Assembly: GCA_015501605.1 (NCBI GenBank)
Contig: JADNRZ010000004.1
Location: forward strand, 2,356,001-2,420,000
Length of the DNA stretch: 64,000 nucleotides
Direction: 5' to 3'
Source of the DNA: Panaeolus papilionaceus
Taxonomy: Eukaryota > Basidiomycota > Agaricomycetes > Agaricales
Positions 44,965 through 55,892 of this stretch are shown in pieces. The notes under the pieces are model-generated. The model had not been told where the DNA came from. It worked only from the letters and a program-made list of their open reading frames with translations, and ran no database searches. Within the stretch, counting starts at the first letter, position 1, and each line of letters opens with the position of its first letter. Both the position numbers and the translations under genes were made by a program.

Positions 44965-47452
44965 TCAAGAATACGTCAGCCGAGTACCCCGAAAATAGCA
45001 GATTTCAAATACCAGAGGTTCATGACTACTCATTACGGGGTGCTGAAAGTTGTTTATTTCGGTCGGAGCCACGGGCCGTGGCTCCAACCCCTTTCTCATC
45101 CGTTTCTCGTTGATTTCTCGACAATCTTTGCGAAATTTGCGTCCGTCTTCGTGCATTGGAAGGTAGTCTTTATGGAACGCATGTGAGACGTAGGTGAGGA
45201 GGCTGTGGAGCGTTGGGTTAGGATCGCTCTGTAGGATATGGCATAGCTTCTAAAATGATTCATAACAAACGTAAGTACGCAGGGACAGATGAAGTAACAG
45301 AACGACGTTGAAGGAAGTTCAAGGAACCCACATAAGTCAAGGAATGACCCTGGTCGTTTGCCCATGAGAGCTCAGAGTCATCGGTTGCGCTTAGGCATAT
45401 CTGAAAACCGGGATGAGTGTTGGTGCTAAAATCTAGAAAGGGTCATATGATTGTCACCTACCACATCCGCACGGGGGGGTTCATTCTTCAAGCACGTTTC
45501 CCGACATCCCCCATCACAAAATATCCGTTCAGGGCTCAAGAACAGATTGCGGTCTTGGTCAGGTTCGTTTAACCATGGGAGGGCGTTGGGTTCGTCTGAC
45601 ACAGCCTTGTCCTTAATGGTGTCGATGTGTAACACGGTTTTTGCGCGCTTTGGAGGAACACGCGTGAACCTTGATGAGGAGGATGAGGCTGTGGCTTTCC
45701 GTCCACGCTGGACAGGGATCTCTTGAACATGCAGGCTATCAACCGCATCGGGCTGCGAAAACGACATGCTAGCCATGGAGATGGTGGGAGCTTGCGGCGA
45801 ATCGGCATCAAGGATGTCTTCAATGGAGCGCTGAATGGTACCCGGACGACTTGAGGTGGGTGGGGTGAACATTCCTGAAGAGAACATGATTAGTGGTAAG
45901 CGCAGATGGATTTTTTCCATATCGACTTACGGGCTAAACGGCGGGCTGGAAATAGATGCACGGTACGAGGAGTATTTTGTCAGGGTAAAAATAATGGATG
46001 TCTTAGGGGCTGGATGCACGCACTTCGCATATTGTAAACTGTAAGTGTCCTCCTTTCGCCTTTGCTCAGCCACGGAACCCACACGCCATTACAGCGAAAG
46101 TGGAACAGATCTAGAAGAGAATGAGTATGAGCGCTATCGTGTATTATGCTACCTGCCTAGCAATGATCCCGAGTGACATGAATCACAGACAGCAAAAAGC
46201 TTGCTCCCCACAGGCAGCGGTGCGACGAGCCTTTGGTGGAGAACGTCGTCCAAAATGGCTTTACCATCACACGTTGGCATGACTACGGGATAAACGATAC
46301 TTGAACATCTTTGAATTGAGTGCGAGAGACAGTTTATTTGCCTTCATTCTTCCTATCTTCCTCTGCGGGGTCGTCTGTATCTTGTTGGTCCCCATGCCCT
46401 GTGTCTGACGCACTCTTGTGAGCATCTCAGGTTAAGAAACAAATGAAAATGGACATACAGAGAAAAAACAATATATCCCCTGCTTCAATATCCTTGACCA
46501 GTTCGTCTATCTTTTTCAACTATGCGAGTAGAGAATGCCATATGTTAGAACAATAAACACATTCCAGGAGAAAAACCTCACAATATTGGCCTTGGTGGGT
46601 TGCAGTTGATCTTCCAAATCATCGTCGATCAGGACGGTGATATCCTCATTGGCGTATCCATACTTCTCTGAGAGAAGCGTCAGAAGGTCAGGTTATAGAA
46701 TAAGGAAATCTTGGGCACGCACCGATGAGTGTGTCCCTCATCAACTCAACATCGCGGTGTGGGCCAATGAGCTTGGTAAAGCGTGATGGGTCGTAGACTA
46801 GGCTGTCTCCACTATCTTTCCTGTCAGAAGGAGCAGCAGATTTAGAGACACTCCCAATTTCACTCCACATCATGGTGCCCCTTGGGCTCTGGAGTACTGG
46901 ATATGCAGCTGCGAGCTCAGGTGAATTCGGAGGCGGGTTGTCCTTACGCATCACTTCCATCCGGCGTGAAAGCGTAGGCTTTTTCTTCGTTTTTAGCTGA
47001 GACTTTGCTTCCACTCCGTCCTGAGCCGTACTTTGGGAGGAAGTTGACGAAGGTGGTAATGAGCTCCCGCTCAGCTGGACATCATAAGGCCTACGTATTT
47101 CACTGATGCCAATGAGCAGAGCCCTTTTGACAGGTGGGCGCTGAGCGCTCGTGGGCGGTGCTGGTGGTATGGCTGTAGGCTCATCTGGTAGCACAGAAGG
47201 AACTGGTGGCTCCTGGACGGGCGAGGATGGAAGCGCCTCAGCAGGAGTCGCCTCTTTGGAAGAGATGGCAGATGGTGGGGTGTTAGTGGTGTTTGAGTTA
47301 CGCAGAAAGAAGAGGGCCGAAAGAAGATTCTGCTTAATAATCCTTAGAGACGCTGAGATGAGAGAGAAGAGTCGGGAGAGGTTTAGGTTTGATTCCAAGA
47401 AGGAACCGCTGCGGTGGGGTAAGCTGCCTAGAGTGATCGGTGGGGGTTCCAT
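44965..47452 (-). pseudogene. Caspase-like (C14) peptidase, catalytic dyad kept, frame broken
   Basis: Basidiomycete-type caspase/metacaspase gene. The ATG at 47452 (MEPPPITLGSLPHRSG) opens a 150-residue P/S/T-rich prodomain. The peptidase domain follows: RALLIGISEI, LIGPHRDVELMRDTLI, EKYGYANEDITVLIDDD, IDELVKDIEAGDILFF, then LYTGHGDQQDTDDPAEEDR with the catalytic His, and PVGSKLFAVCDSCHSGSLL with the catalytic Cys. Next come LFHFRCNGVWVPW, SPERIFCDGGC, ICLSATDDSELSWAND and LQSDPNPTLHSLLTYVSH; stop at 44965. Between EEDRKNEG (46345) and IVYPVVMPTCDGK (46290) the frame changes and no GT-AG pair repairs it, although AAGGCAAAT looks like a GC donor. The donor after SLL (AGGCAGGT) also fits a GC-AG intron. 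I call it a probable recent pseudogene; an assembly error is the alternative. Confidence 0.72.
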
Positions 47453-48377
47453 GATAAGGATGCAAGCGAGCAGTGTGACGCTTCTACGTCAGGGATAGAT
47501 ATGTAGAATCATTATCTGTTATTGAGCCAGGTTAAGAGTCAGTTAAGTGCAGTAGAGGGAGGCAGTGCGTGATTGTTTAAACCGGTGTCGGTGTGGCGAA
47601 AGTTGGAAAACACACAGTTCAACATTAACATGACCTACGGCTGTGTAAGTAAAGTTTGTTCGGCCAATAACCATTAAACATTGTGGACCTCATTCTGAGA
47701 TGTGGATTCAATTCCATGCAGAAATGTATCCTCATCTCGGACTCCGTTTGACGTGGAACAAGCAAGGAAGGAGATGTGTCCAGGGTCGTCACGCGGAAGA
47801 GCACATTTTAAGATTCCGGCCCCTGCCATCGTTTACATTTCTGTAAGGATTGCGTCGTTGATTGGTTATGGTTAGATTACAACCCCTTATGCTTACTTTA
47901 TTCCTTCTTTCGTCCCTTGACGTCTTAATATATCCTTGCTCATACTGTTTATCGCTACATTCCCAATACATTGGTCGTGTGTAGTCTCTGGTATAGCAGC
48001 GACGCGATGAAATGCACGAAATGGAATTGTGATTTACATGATTATATAATCTACCATAATTAGATGCCGACCGTTCGGCACATCCCAAATAGAATCTGAA
48101 ATGAAAAACCAAATGAAAACGAAATGAAAACGAAATGGGCTACTCTGAACGACCCTAATGTAGTCAGCGGCGAAGACCAATGAACAACACACCTGGACCT
48201 GGATGCTAGACATCTTGTCACCATGAGTATACTTATAGCTGCGCTCTTTATATTAGTTATCTAGTTGCTATATTGCCAACTCTATGATGTGCTCACAGCG
48301 AATCGGGCATCAAAAAGCTTCAGAATATCCGGGCAAGTGCACAATGGGTCAAGGGGAACGTCGGGATCCTGATGGTC
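47453..48377. other. Intergenic, no gene recognised
   Basis: Upstream region of the caspase-like gene. Short frames only. AACGAAATGAAA words repeat near 48100-48135. Confidence 0.35.
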
Positions 48378-48660
48378 GCGTAACATATCGAAAAACATCG
48401 CTGTAAACAAATTATTTATGTAAATATCTTTGATGAAGAGAACATACCGATAAACATATGCACAACAAACGATGAACAAATTCGTCGTTATGAAGACGAT
48501 CGATATCGATGGGTGACACCAGTCTAAACTAAGGGCGATACCAGTGCGTGGGCGATTTATGACGAAACACGGTGAGGAAGGGTCTGCGGTGTGAAAGTCG
48601 TCGTCGGTGTTTGAACTCGGATCAAGCTGTCCACGTGTCTATATCCGTGGAGGTTACTCC
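48378..48660. repeat. Duplicated segment, copy 1 (intact, empty site)
   Basis: It shares long stretches at high identity with 54014-54190 plus 55024-55140 (for example TCTTTGATGAAGAGAACATA and GGTGTGAAAGTCGTCGTCGG). At about 48550 it carries a single GTGCGTGGGC where copy 2 has an 833-bp insertion. On the minus strand a GTATGTTC donor and a CAG acceptor frame short coding-like exons (FFDMLRDHQDPDVPLDP), so it may derive from a gene; the family is not recognised. Confidence 0.75.
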
Positions 48661-49725
48661 CAACCACATTCACCTTCACCAGAATCACCCTCCGTCTCGT
48701 TTCCTCCTTCGATTACATTCAGATTCGCTTTTAAAGGTTCATTTCTACCTTTGGACGAAGTAGACCTTTCAAAGACGGTGAGGGTGAGGGTTGGATGGCT
48801 GCTTTTCTTTGGTGCTGGCAAACTTGTTGACGACATAGCAGGTTAGGTGGGGGGGGGGGGGGGGGGGGGAGATCATGGTATACATAATGTATTTATTGTA
48901 TTCTTCAACTGACTTCAAGTAGATATACGTGAGTTAACTTCTGTTGGTATTTTTGTATGTCCTGACTCTGACTGACCTCATCGCTTTCAGTCTCGTCGTT
49001 TAGTGCATTGTCAACTTTTTTCTAGCTTGATTTTAAATCGCCCTCGGACGGTTGCATCCATTCTTTCAGACGGTGAAGCTGTGAAGCTCCAAATGTTTCG
49101 TCCATATCACGCATCACAAGCCGTTTCAAACTCTTCTCCCATCATCGCCATTGGCATCGTCTCTTCATCTCGTGCTGTCTTCTCTTATTCTGTGCCACGG
49201 ATCTGGGTTTTGTCTCATCAGTCTTCATCATTCCTCATTTTTTATTAGTGGTTTTATCTTCACATAAAATATTTCTTTGATTACAGGAACCCTTCGACAT
49301 GCACAGTGCTCTTGTGGAGCACGATTTAAGATGTATTGCCAGGAGCTGAGTGTGCCCTTGCATATAGTTCCAGACGACGGGACAGAGAGGTGAGATATAT
49401 TTGATTTCTCCACTTTTGATGCGTGTAGATCCTGACGATGGCCCCAAAAGATGCCAGCCCAATTACTACTATGATTGCGCAAAGCCTCATATCGCAATTC
49501 TGCAGGGGTTTGCACTGGGATGCATTGGAGGAAGGTTGGATTGAGGTGGTCGTTTAGCATTTCGCGAGAAAGGGGTGGTGAAGCAACGAGCGGAGGAAGG
49601 TGGTTAGCGAGATAGTGTTTCTACGACGGTGAGGGCCAACGGTGTCGCTTTTTAGACCGGTAACCGTCTGTCTAATGAAACGTGACCACTTCGTAGGAGT
49701 TGTCGATAGACAGACCGGTAGATTT
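48661..49725. other. Intergenic, no gene recognised; G21 tract
   Basis: A run of 21 G lies at 48849-48869. Open frames on the minus strand at 49228-49560 have no recognisable domain. Confidence 0.4.
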
Positions 49726-50463
49726 CGTCGTTCCCACACGTAGCTCCGAGTTCGACACAGCCACTGCACTGAATCTGACCTCACCTAAACTCAACTCGTC
49801 ACGTTTCTCCCTATCTCCTGTCAAATGACATTTATTTGCGACGCGTCGCGTACTGCACGTCCCCTTTCCCCCTGTCCCTTATCACTTTATCCATTGCATG
49901 TGTTAATATTCATAAGTTTACTATCACAAAGTCGTGATACAAGCTTGAGTTTATTACAATATTTAAACACATATGCTGGACTATCTAAATACAGCGAGAC
50001 ATTTTGCACAAATAATCAAAATGGATGAGGGAGACAACGACGCCCTCCATCACCTGGGCTCTTTTTGGCGCTGTGGACATGCATTGTTCACAGCATAACC
50101 CGCTACAAACACCCTAAATATTATCTTCCTTTGTTGATAATGTCTCGGGGAAATGATGAGAGGTGGATGGCGTTGATAGTGTCGCATCTTTGGGGAAGTG
50201 AGTGGAAAGAGGCTTTGAACCTTGAGGATGTTGAGATAGGATTGGCTTTACAATATGCGGAGAGATTTCGGGGGAGATGATAAGGGCGTGTCGTCAAGCT
50301 TATTAGGTAGAGAGACAACGGGGAATGAGAGAGGACGTTAGCAATGACGGGGGATTTGGGAGGGAGGAGAGAAGCTTTGATTGCTCGTGATCAGTTAAGT
50401 TTAGGTGAGGTCAGATTCGATGCAGTGGCTGTGTCGAACTCGGAGCTACGTGTGGGAACGACG
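49726..50463. mobile_element. 738-bp element with ~75-bp terminal inverted repeats
   Basis: CGTCGTTCCCACACGTAGC at 49726 and its reverse complement ending at 50463 start inverted repeats of about 75 bp that differ at only a few positions (next block CTCCGAGTTCGACACAGCC). The interior has no recognised protein. No certain target duplication; flanks are GATTT and AGAAAT. Confidence 0.72.
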
Positions 50464-50474
50464 AGAAATACCAG

Positions 50475-50500
50475 CCTGTATGCAATGAATTGCATACAGG
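50475..50500. repeat. 26-bp palindrome
   Basis: A perfect 12-bp stem (CCTGTATGCAAT and its complement) with a 2-base centre, 11 bp outside the right end of the inverted-repeat element. Confidence 0.7.
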
Positions 50501-51805
50501 TTGGTCACGAGCCTAGTCGCTTTTATGATTCTGATTTCAAACATCAGCGCAGATCAGCTGACCTCGGGATTGTCGCCAGCATCTTAGTTGCATCCGCAAT
50601 CAGCCACTTTGTCATGGACTTTCATTTTCACGCTATGGCTTCTCTCCCTGCCCCACCTTGACCTACCACCGCCAGCCGCTTATTTAGCCAAGAGCACACG
50701 TAGCTCGCTGGTGGTACCCACAACCTACGACTACTGCTAAACAATATGGCGAGAAGCTTTTATGGTGAACGTATCGCCGACTGCAGCAACTCAATGTCTG
50801 ACATGTCATCAAGCATTGTTGGTTCTCCCTCTGCCCTCTACGACCATATCCCGACAACATTCTATCAGAAAAGCACTATCATCGCTGCGAGCCTCCTACC
50901 ACCAATGTAATTCCATCGCCACCTGTCGTTCATCCTCTGCCCCTAATCCGTTCAAAATGCCCAACTCCACCATCGCGCTCTCACCAATAACCACTCACTT
51001 CGCTTATCACCTACTCTATCATCTCCACAACGCGACCCTTACCGTCTCCCAAACCAGCTTCTATTTACCTTGACGTAATGGTGCCTTCTCCGTCATATAG
51101 CTCATGTACTATCACCACATCTCTTCATGCAACGCATCAAGGTTCAACCAACGAAAATATTGAGGCTTGAAACTCTATTCTGATCCCGGGTTATTATCCC
51201 AGTCCATGCATCGACAACGAGGCATTCTACATCCGTCTTGAATTAGCCAATTGATAATCTCAACCTTCAGAAGGGTGTTGTCTGCAATCAGATTGTGCAA
51301 AAACGTAATCACTCCCACGTACGTCCTTCATGCAGTGCATAATCACAAACACAAGGCAATAAATACTGGCACATGACTTGCAGCCTAAAAATAGCCGATT
51401 CATGCTAACCCCCCCCATCCACGAGTGGATCACCGCTACTTGCACAAGACCGGAATTTTCATCAGTATACCGCACGGGGCTCAGGCGAAGATGAAGGGAT
51501 GGTTGAGGAAGCTGAAGCAACTTGTGAATAGGGGAAGCTTGACCGTATGTCATATTATCATGCTGCCCAGAGACGATTACTCACCAAAACCCTTGTGACC
51601 ATTCTTCTAACACCAAAGTCAGCTAGTGGTCCTGCTGGTAATAGTCGAGGCGGACCTTCACGAACGGTTTCCGGACTGGGCAAGTCATCATTCACGATCC
51701 AAGATATCGAGCCCTATACATAATCCACCTGCAGATTCACGCCACGCAGGTCATTGCGTTGATAACCACGGAGATGTGCACCGTGATAGACACCCAGTCA
51801 ACCCA
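50501..51805. other. Intergenic, no gene recognised
   Basis: Open frames of about 100 codons at 50762-51073 (plus) and 51260-51553 (minus) lack recognisable features. An upstream exon of the following GTPase gene could be here. Confidence 0.35.
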
Positions 51806-52856
51806 ATGTGCGTATTGTCGGAATTCAAGTTCGGGGATAGCCTTCGTCGCAAGCAGGCCATGATGCGCCAAACGTTGCACAAAGAAATCTGGGACACCAC
51901 ATTTGTCGGCCCCAATGGGATTTCGCTTATTGAAACAAAGGACATTCGTCCTGAAGATGTTGTTATTCTGTGAGTCGACCCACATATCACCGCTTTGCTA
52001 TGATTCACTTTTTTTCGTGATACCCAACAGACTTCTCGGCGCCACAGGTTCTGGACGATCCGCTGTGAGTATTATGCATTAACCCACACCCTTTCGTTAT
52101 TCTTGTTGACGGGTTTTGTAGTTTTTAAGTGCACTCGACACGAATAACACAGATTGTGTGGGAGATATGGTTGGCTCCCCTGGCGATCAGGCTTCGAAAA
52201 CGACGGAAGTCCAGGTGGTCAGGATCCCTATTCCTGAAGGAGGCTTCGGGTTGGTTATTATCGATACTCCTGGATTCAATTCCGGAGAACGGAGCGAGAA
52301 CGAGACTCTAAGGATTATCGCAGACGCCCTGGCTGATAGGTACGTACGCTTTTTCTGCGTCTCTTTCTCAGATGCGCTCAGATGTCCCATTTTTAGAATC
52401 GGTCATAAAGTCCGCTTCAATGGTGTTGTGTACTTCCAGAAGATTGACGACAGCAGTTTGAAAACTGTGCGCCTGGCGCTCAAGATATGCGGCGAGAAAA
52501 ACCTCGACAGGATCGCATTCGTGACGACGCATTGGGACCTCTTCGAAGGCTCTGAGAAAGACCGCACCGAAGCTATCAGTCGCGAAAAACAACTCAAAGA
52601 GTCGGAGGAGTGGTCGAAGGTGCTAGCGTTCGGTGATTCATCGAAACGCGATCAAAGGGTCAAGGCCATCAACCTGTCTGTGCCTCTTTCACAAGAGTCA
52701 CGGAAGGCGGTGAAAGAGCTGTTGTGGGACGCTCTCCTTTGTGAACCTCATATGCGTGTTAAATTGCAGCTCCAGGATCAATTGGGACATGGGACGGAGG
52801 TGAGGAATACGTTGGCTGGACTAGAAGCCTCGATGCAGAATGTTCTTCGTAAATAA
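51806..52856 (+). CDS. AIG1-like P-loop GTPase with altered Walker A
   Basis: Family member related to the remnants at 41230-42858. The in-frame ATG at 51806 (MCVLSEFKFGDS) is the best start; the frame is open further upstream without an ATG. Exon 1 ends at VVIL (GTGAGT at 51971). A short exon encodes LLGATGSGRSA, a Walker A loop in which the invariant lysine is arginine. The third exon gives FLSALDTNNTD and LVIIDTPGFNSGERSENETLR (DTPG intact). The last gives FNGVVYFQKIDD, LDRIAFVTTHWDLF and a C-terminal helix LLCEPHMRVKLQLQDQLG, TAA at 52856. All introns are GT-AG and no stop interrupts, so it is probably expressed. With the K-to-R change GTP hydrolysis or binding is expected to be poor, so a regulatory or decoy role is possible. 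Confidence 0.68.
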
Positions 52857-53194
52857 TTATTAGACGACTAGTGTTTCGGTAATAGCTTGGCTGGATCCAA
52901 TATTTATACTTAGATTTCGAACGCACCTTCCCGCTTATTTGATCAACTCATCGCTCTATTCCTAGCTCGTCAGTGATGCACTATATCAGGCTGATCTCAT
53001 CATCTAAATCTTGCAAGTCGCTGGAGCGACAACATTCTGACAACATGAGATCTTAGAAACATTCATTTGTAACCACAAACTCTATCAATTATGGACAATA
53101 AAGTAAACCTACACTGCGAACAAGGTACGAATTTAGGTGTCAAGTATTTATCCTCAGGCCGCACATCCATACTACACACTGTATTCCTCCTCAT
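52857..53194. other. Intergenic, no gene recognised
   Basis: Spacer between the GTPase gene and PDH fragment 2. Confidence 0.4.
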
Positions 53195-53640
53195 CTAATA
53201 CTTATGAATCTCCTCCCTCTCCCTACCCCTCATGGACGGCGGCTCAGCACCCTTGATGTAGATATCGTTGCAGAGATCGGGGGTAGTGGGTTCAGGCAAC
53301 TCCTTAGCCTCTGCGACAGCGGCGTCAACTTCAGCCTTCGCTTCCTTGTCGAGTTGCTGGTAGAGAGAAAAATAGGGAGGGGGTGAGTATATGCGGGTCC
53401 AAATGAACGTGGAGAAAGATATAAGGAATCGTAAGATAGAAGAGAACGTATGCGCGTTTGCGCACCATAATGGACCCAAAAGTGTAAATAGAAAACGAAT
53501 AAGCAACGAACCTTGAGCTACTGCTCAGTAGCGATGCCCCATTCCTCAATGTTCTCTCGGAGACCACGGACAGGGTCCTGAGTGCTCCTCATGCGCTAGA
53601 CCTCCTCAGGGGTACAGTAGGTGGTTCTGGGATCGGACAT
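53195..53640 (-). pseudogene. PDA1: Pyruvate dehydrogenase E1-alpha, 3' fragment, copy 2
   Basis: It starts MSDPRTTYCTPEEV, then TAG where glutamine is expected, RMRSTQDPVRGLRENIEEWG, a second TAG after ATEQ, then an intron-like gap. It continues LDKEAKAEVDAAVAEAKELP, DLCNDIYIKGAEPPSMRGRE and the normal end REEIHKY with stop at 53195. The C-terminal residues are closer to a functional protein than in copy 1, while the first exon is worse. Only the same 3' part is present as in copy 1, so both derive from one truncated duplication. Confidence 0.8.
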
Positions 53641-54013
53641 ACTGGTGACATGGGATTAAAAAGGAAAGAAATCGACGAGGAAGGTTCGGGGCAAGGGAGG
53701 ACAGAACGGAGATTGGGTTGACATAGAAGGAGCGACGATCAAGAAGACAACATTGAGGAGGAGAGAAGGGGGAGAGAGAATGAGAAAGGATCAGCAGTGA
53801 CATAGAGAGTGAGCGACGATCAAATGAAAGTTGGACCAGATGAGGCGAGTTAAAGGCAGACGTGCCTCAAAGTACATAGAATCGGAAAGAACAACGAAGA
53901 ACAAAAGAGTGGAATAATCATCAACGTCCTTCAATAATGACCAAAACTGCTAACAGTAGGCACGAGTAACCACCGTAGTGGTAGGTAAGAAACTCAAGAA
54001 CGAGAGGTCCCTC
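53641..54013. other. Intergenic, no gene recognised
   Basis: Upstream flank of PDH fragment 2, with short similarity to the flank of copy 1 (AGAATCGGAAAGA near 53880). Confidence 0.35.
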
Positions 54014-55140
54014 GTAACATATCGAAAAAAATCGCGATAAACGAATTATTTAAATATCTTTGATGAAGAGAACATACCGATAAACATATGCACAGCAAAC
54101 GATGAACAAAATCGTTGTTATGAAGACGATCGACATTGATGGGTGACACCACTTCCAGATTCAGGATACCAGGGGGCGGAGTGCGTGGGCTAGTGTTTCT
54201 ATCGAGTCGAGTTGAACTCGTTATACCGAGTTGGCTGAATCAAGTTGAGGCAACTCGATTCGACTCGGTCACCCGAGTCGTAACTCCCGAGTTGAAGAGT
54301 TGTACCCAGTTGCCCTTCAGTTTCACGTGACAGGTCTGTACCCTATCTTGACCAAAGAATCTTTGAAAGAACGCGTCCATAACACACCAATATATCTGTT
54401 GACGCGTCCTTGGCTTTCATGTTCCGCGTCGTTTGCAAGGTCCGGGGCCTTAATCCTTAGTGTACACTGCCCCAATAAATTATGATAAACACATTTTTCG
54501 ACCAACAAGGTCAAAATGAGAGCATACAGAACAAATCTATATAAGAGAGACGTCATTAATGACAGTATGAGGCAAGGACCCATGCACCAACATCCTTCCC
54601 CCTGCTCTTGTTCTCATCCTCAGTACTGTCAATGCCCGATATCATGCTTTGATGTCCCTATTACCGCACATCCCTCCCATCAGTCTGGCATGCTCCCCCA
54701 CCCCGTGCAAAATCATACCTTCACTTGTTCAAAATTCCCGAGATGCTCGAGAGTCTGCAAAATAATTTTATTCAGTATTTACACATTAGCTAGACCTCTA
54801 GATTTCTTTGTTTCATCAATTATCTTAACGTCTTCTGTGATTACATATCAATAGATGATTATTAATTCATAATGGTCCAGAGCCGTGATAGCCCATCAAC
54901 GATTCTAGCAATTCCATTGGCGGCTGCTTGTTTCCACAACATTTTCCTCCAGCTCGGTTGAACTCCGAGTTGAAACTCGATTTAACTGGGCAATCGAGTT
55001 GTACCAAGTTGGCCAACACACTAGCGTGGGCGCTCTATGACGAAACACGGCAAGGAAGAGTCTGCGGTGTGAAAGTCGTCGTCGGTGTTTGAACTCGGAT
55101 CAAGCTGTCCACGTGTCCACATCCGTGCAGGTTACACCGC
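54014..55140. repeat. Duplicated segment, copy 2, split by a hAT element
   Basis: 54014-54190 and 55024-55140 together match 48378-48660. The break is an insertion with an 8-bp duplication of GCGTGGGC. Confidence 0.78.
54191..55023. mobile_element. 833-bp hAT-type non-autonomous element
   Basis: It starts TAGTGTTTCTATCGAG and ends with the complement of TAGTGTGTTGGCC. It is flanked by GCGTGGGC on both sides (54183-54190, 55024-55031). The TAG.G tip and 8-bp duplication are hAT hallmarks. Both subterminal regions are full of CGAGTTG/CAACTCG words (54200-54310 and 54950-55010), likely transposase-binding repeats. No transposase frame. Confidence 0.88.
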
Positions 55141-55448
55141 CAATTGGGTCACACATAGATAACAGGTGGCCCCGTCACACAGAAGCCACAAACGCGACGA
55201 TGTTTAATCAGTATGAATGGCATCTGGGGGTAGGCTGCGAAAATTCATACCAAATCCAGCTAATGACCACATACGGAACACATTGAAATTGACATACTGT
55301 CGCCAGCACCAGCTGAGCCAGCCTGAGCCGAATATCTGGCTACAACATGTAGCTCACATGTAGAACTAACACTCGCAATATGTCCACACAATGTTGAACC
55401 TATGCTGTCATACTGCAATACATGTGTTATATGGCAAAGTGATATATA

Positions 55449-55892
55449 TCATTGATTACCAGTCTGATTGTTGAACACATCAATATCGTCATGATCTCCT
55501 CCCCTCTCCACATCATCAGCAGCCACACCTACTCGTCGCCGCTTCCTGCTACCGATAGTACGATCAGAAGTACCTCCACCAGCGGCCTTTTTACTCGCTG
55601 CAGCCTCCTGTTTATCGTGCTGCGTCATACGCAGCTTGATTGCAAGCCCATGGTGATAAGTTTGTCGATCCTGCTTAAATGGCATGATAGAGGTGAGGTC
55701 ATGGGGTAGATACTCTCGCAATAAATATGCATTGTGTAATGCATACATGTTGATGAGATATTCGTCCAATGGTTGATGTTCGATGCATAGCTCTGTCTGA
55801 TTTATATCAACACGCTCTTGAATTACATTTCGGCGACCAGACGCTGTACATTTTGCCTTTTGGCAGTCGTGCTGGACATTGTACTCGAACAA
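55449..55892 (-). CDS. Protein fragment, probably transposon-associated
   Basis: An open frame of 147 codons encodes MFEYNVQHDCQKAKC, ERVDINQTELCIEHQPLDEY, MYALHNAYLLREYLP and a basic, lysine/arginine-rich tail (GSRKRRRVG) that could be a nuclear signal. Upstream sequence to about 55980 suggests an earlier exon that I could not join. I recall similar segments beside Agaricomycete DNA transposons, but I cannot name the family. It may belong to the KDZ element downstream or to another element. Confidence 0.4.
   Translation of the reverse strand: MFEYNVQHDCQKAKCTASGRRNVIQERVDINQTELCIEHQPLDEYLINMYALHNAYLLREYLPHDLTSIMPFKQDRQTYHHGLAIKLRMTQHDKQEAAASKKAAGGGTSDRTIGSRKRRRVGVAADDVERGGDHDDIDVFNNQTGNQ

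Noticed and set aside
48378..48540. BTB/POZ-like fragment in the duplicated segment (minus strand)
   Set aside because: Only a vague resemblance (FFDML); conserved BTB residues cannot be traced, so only the duplication is reported.
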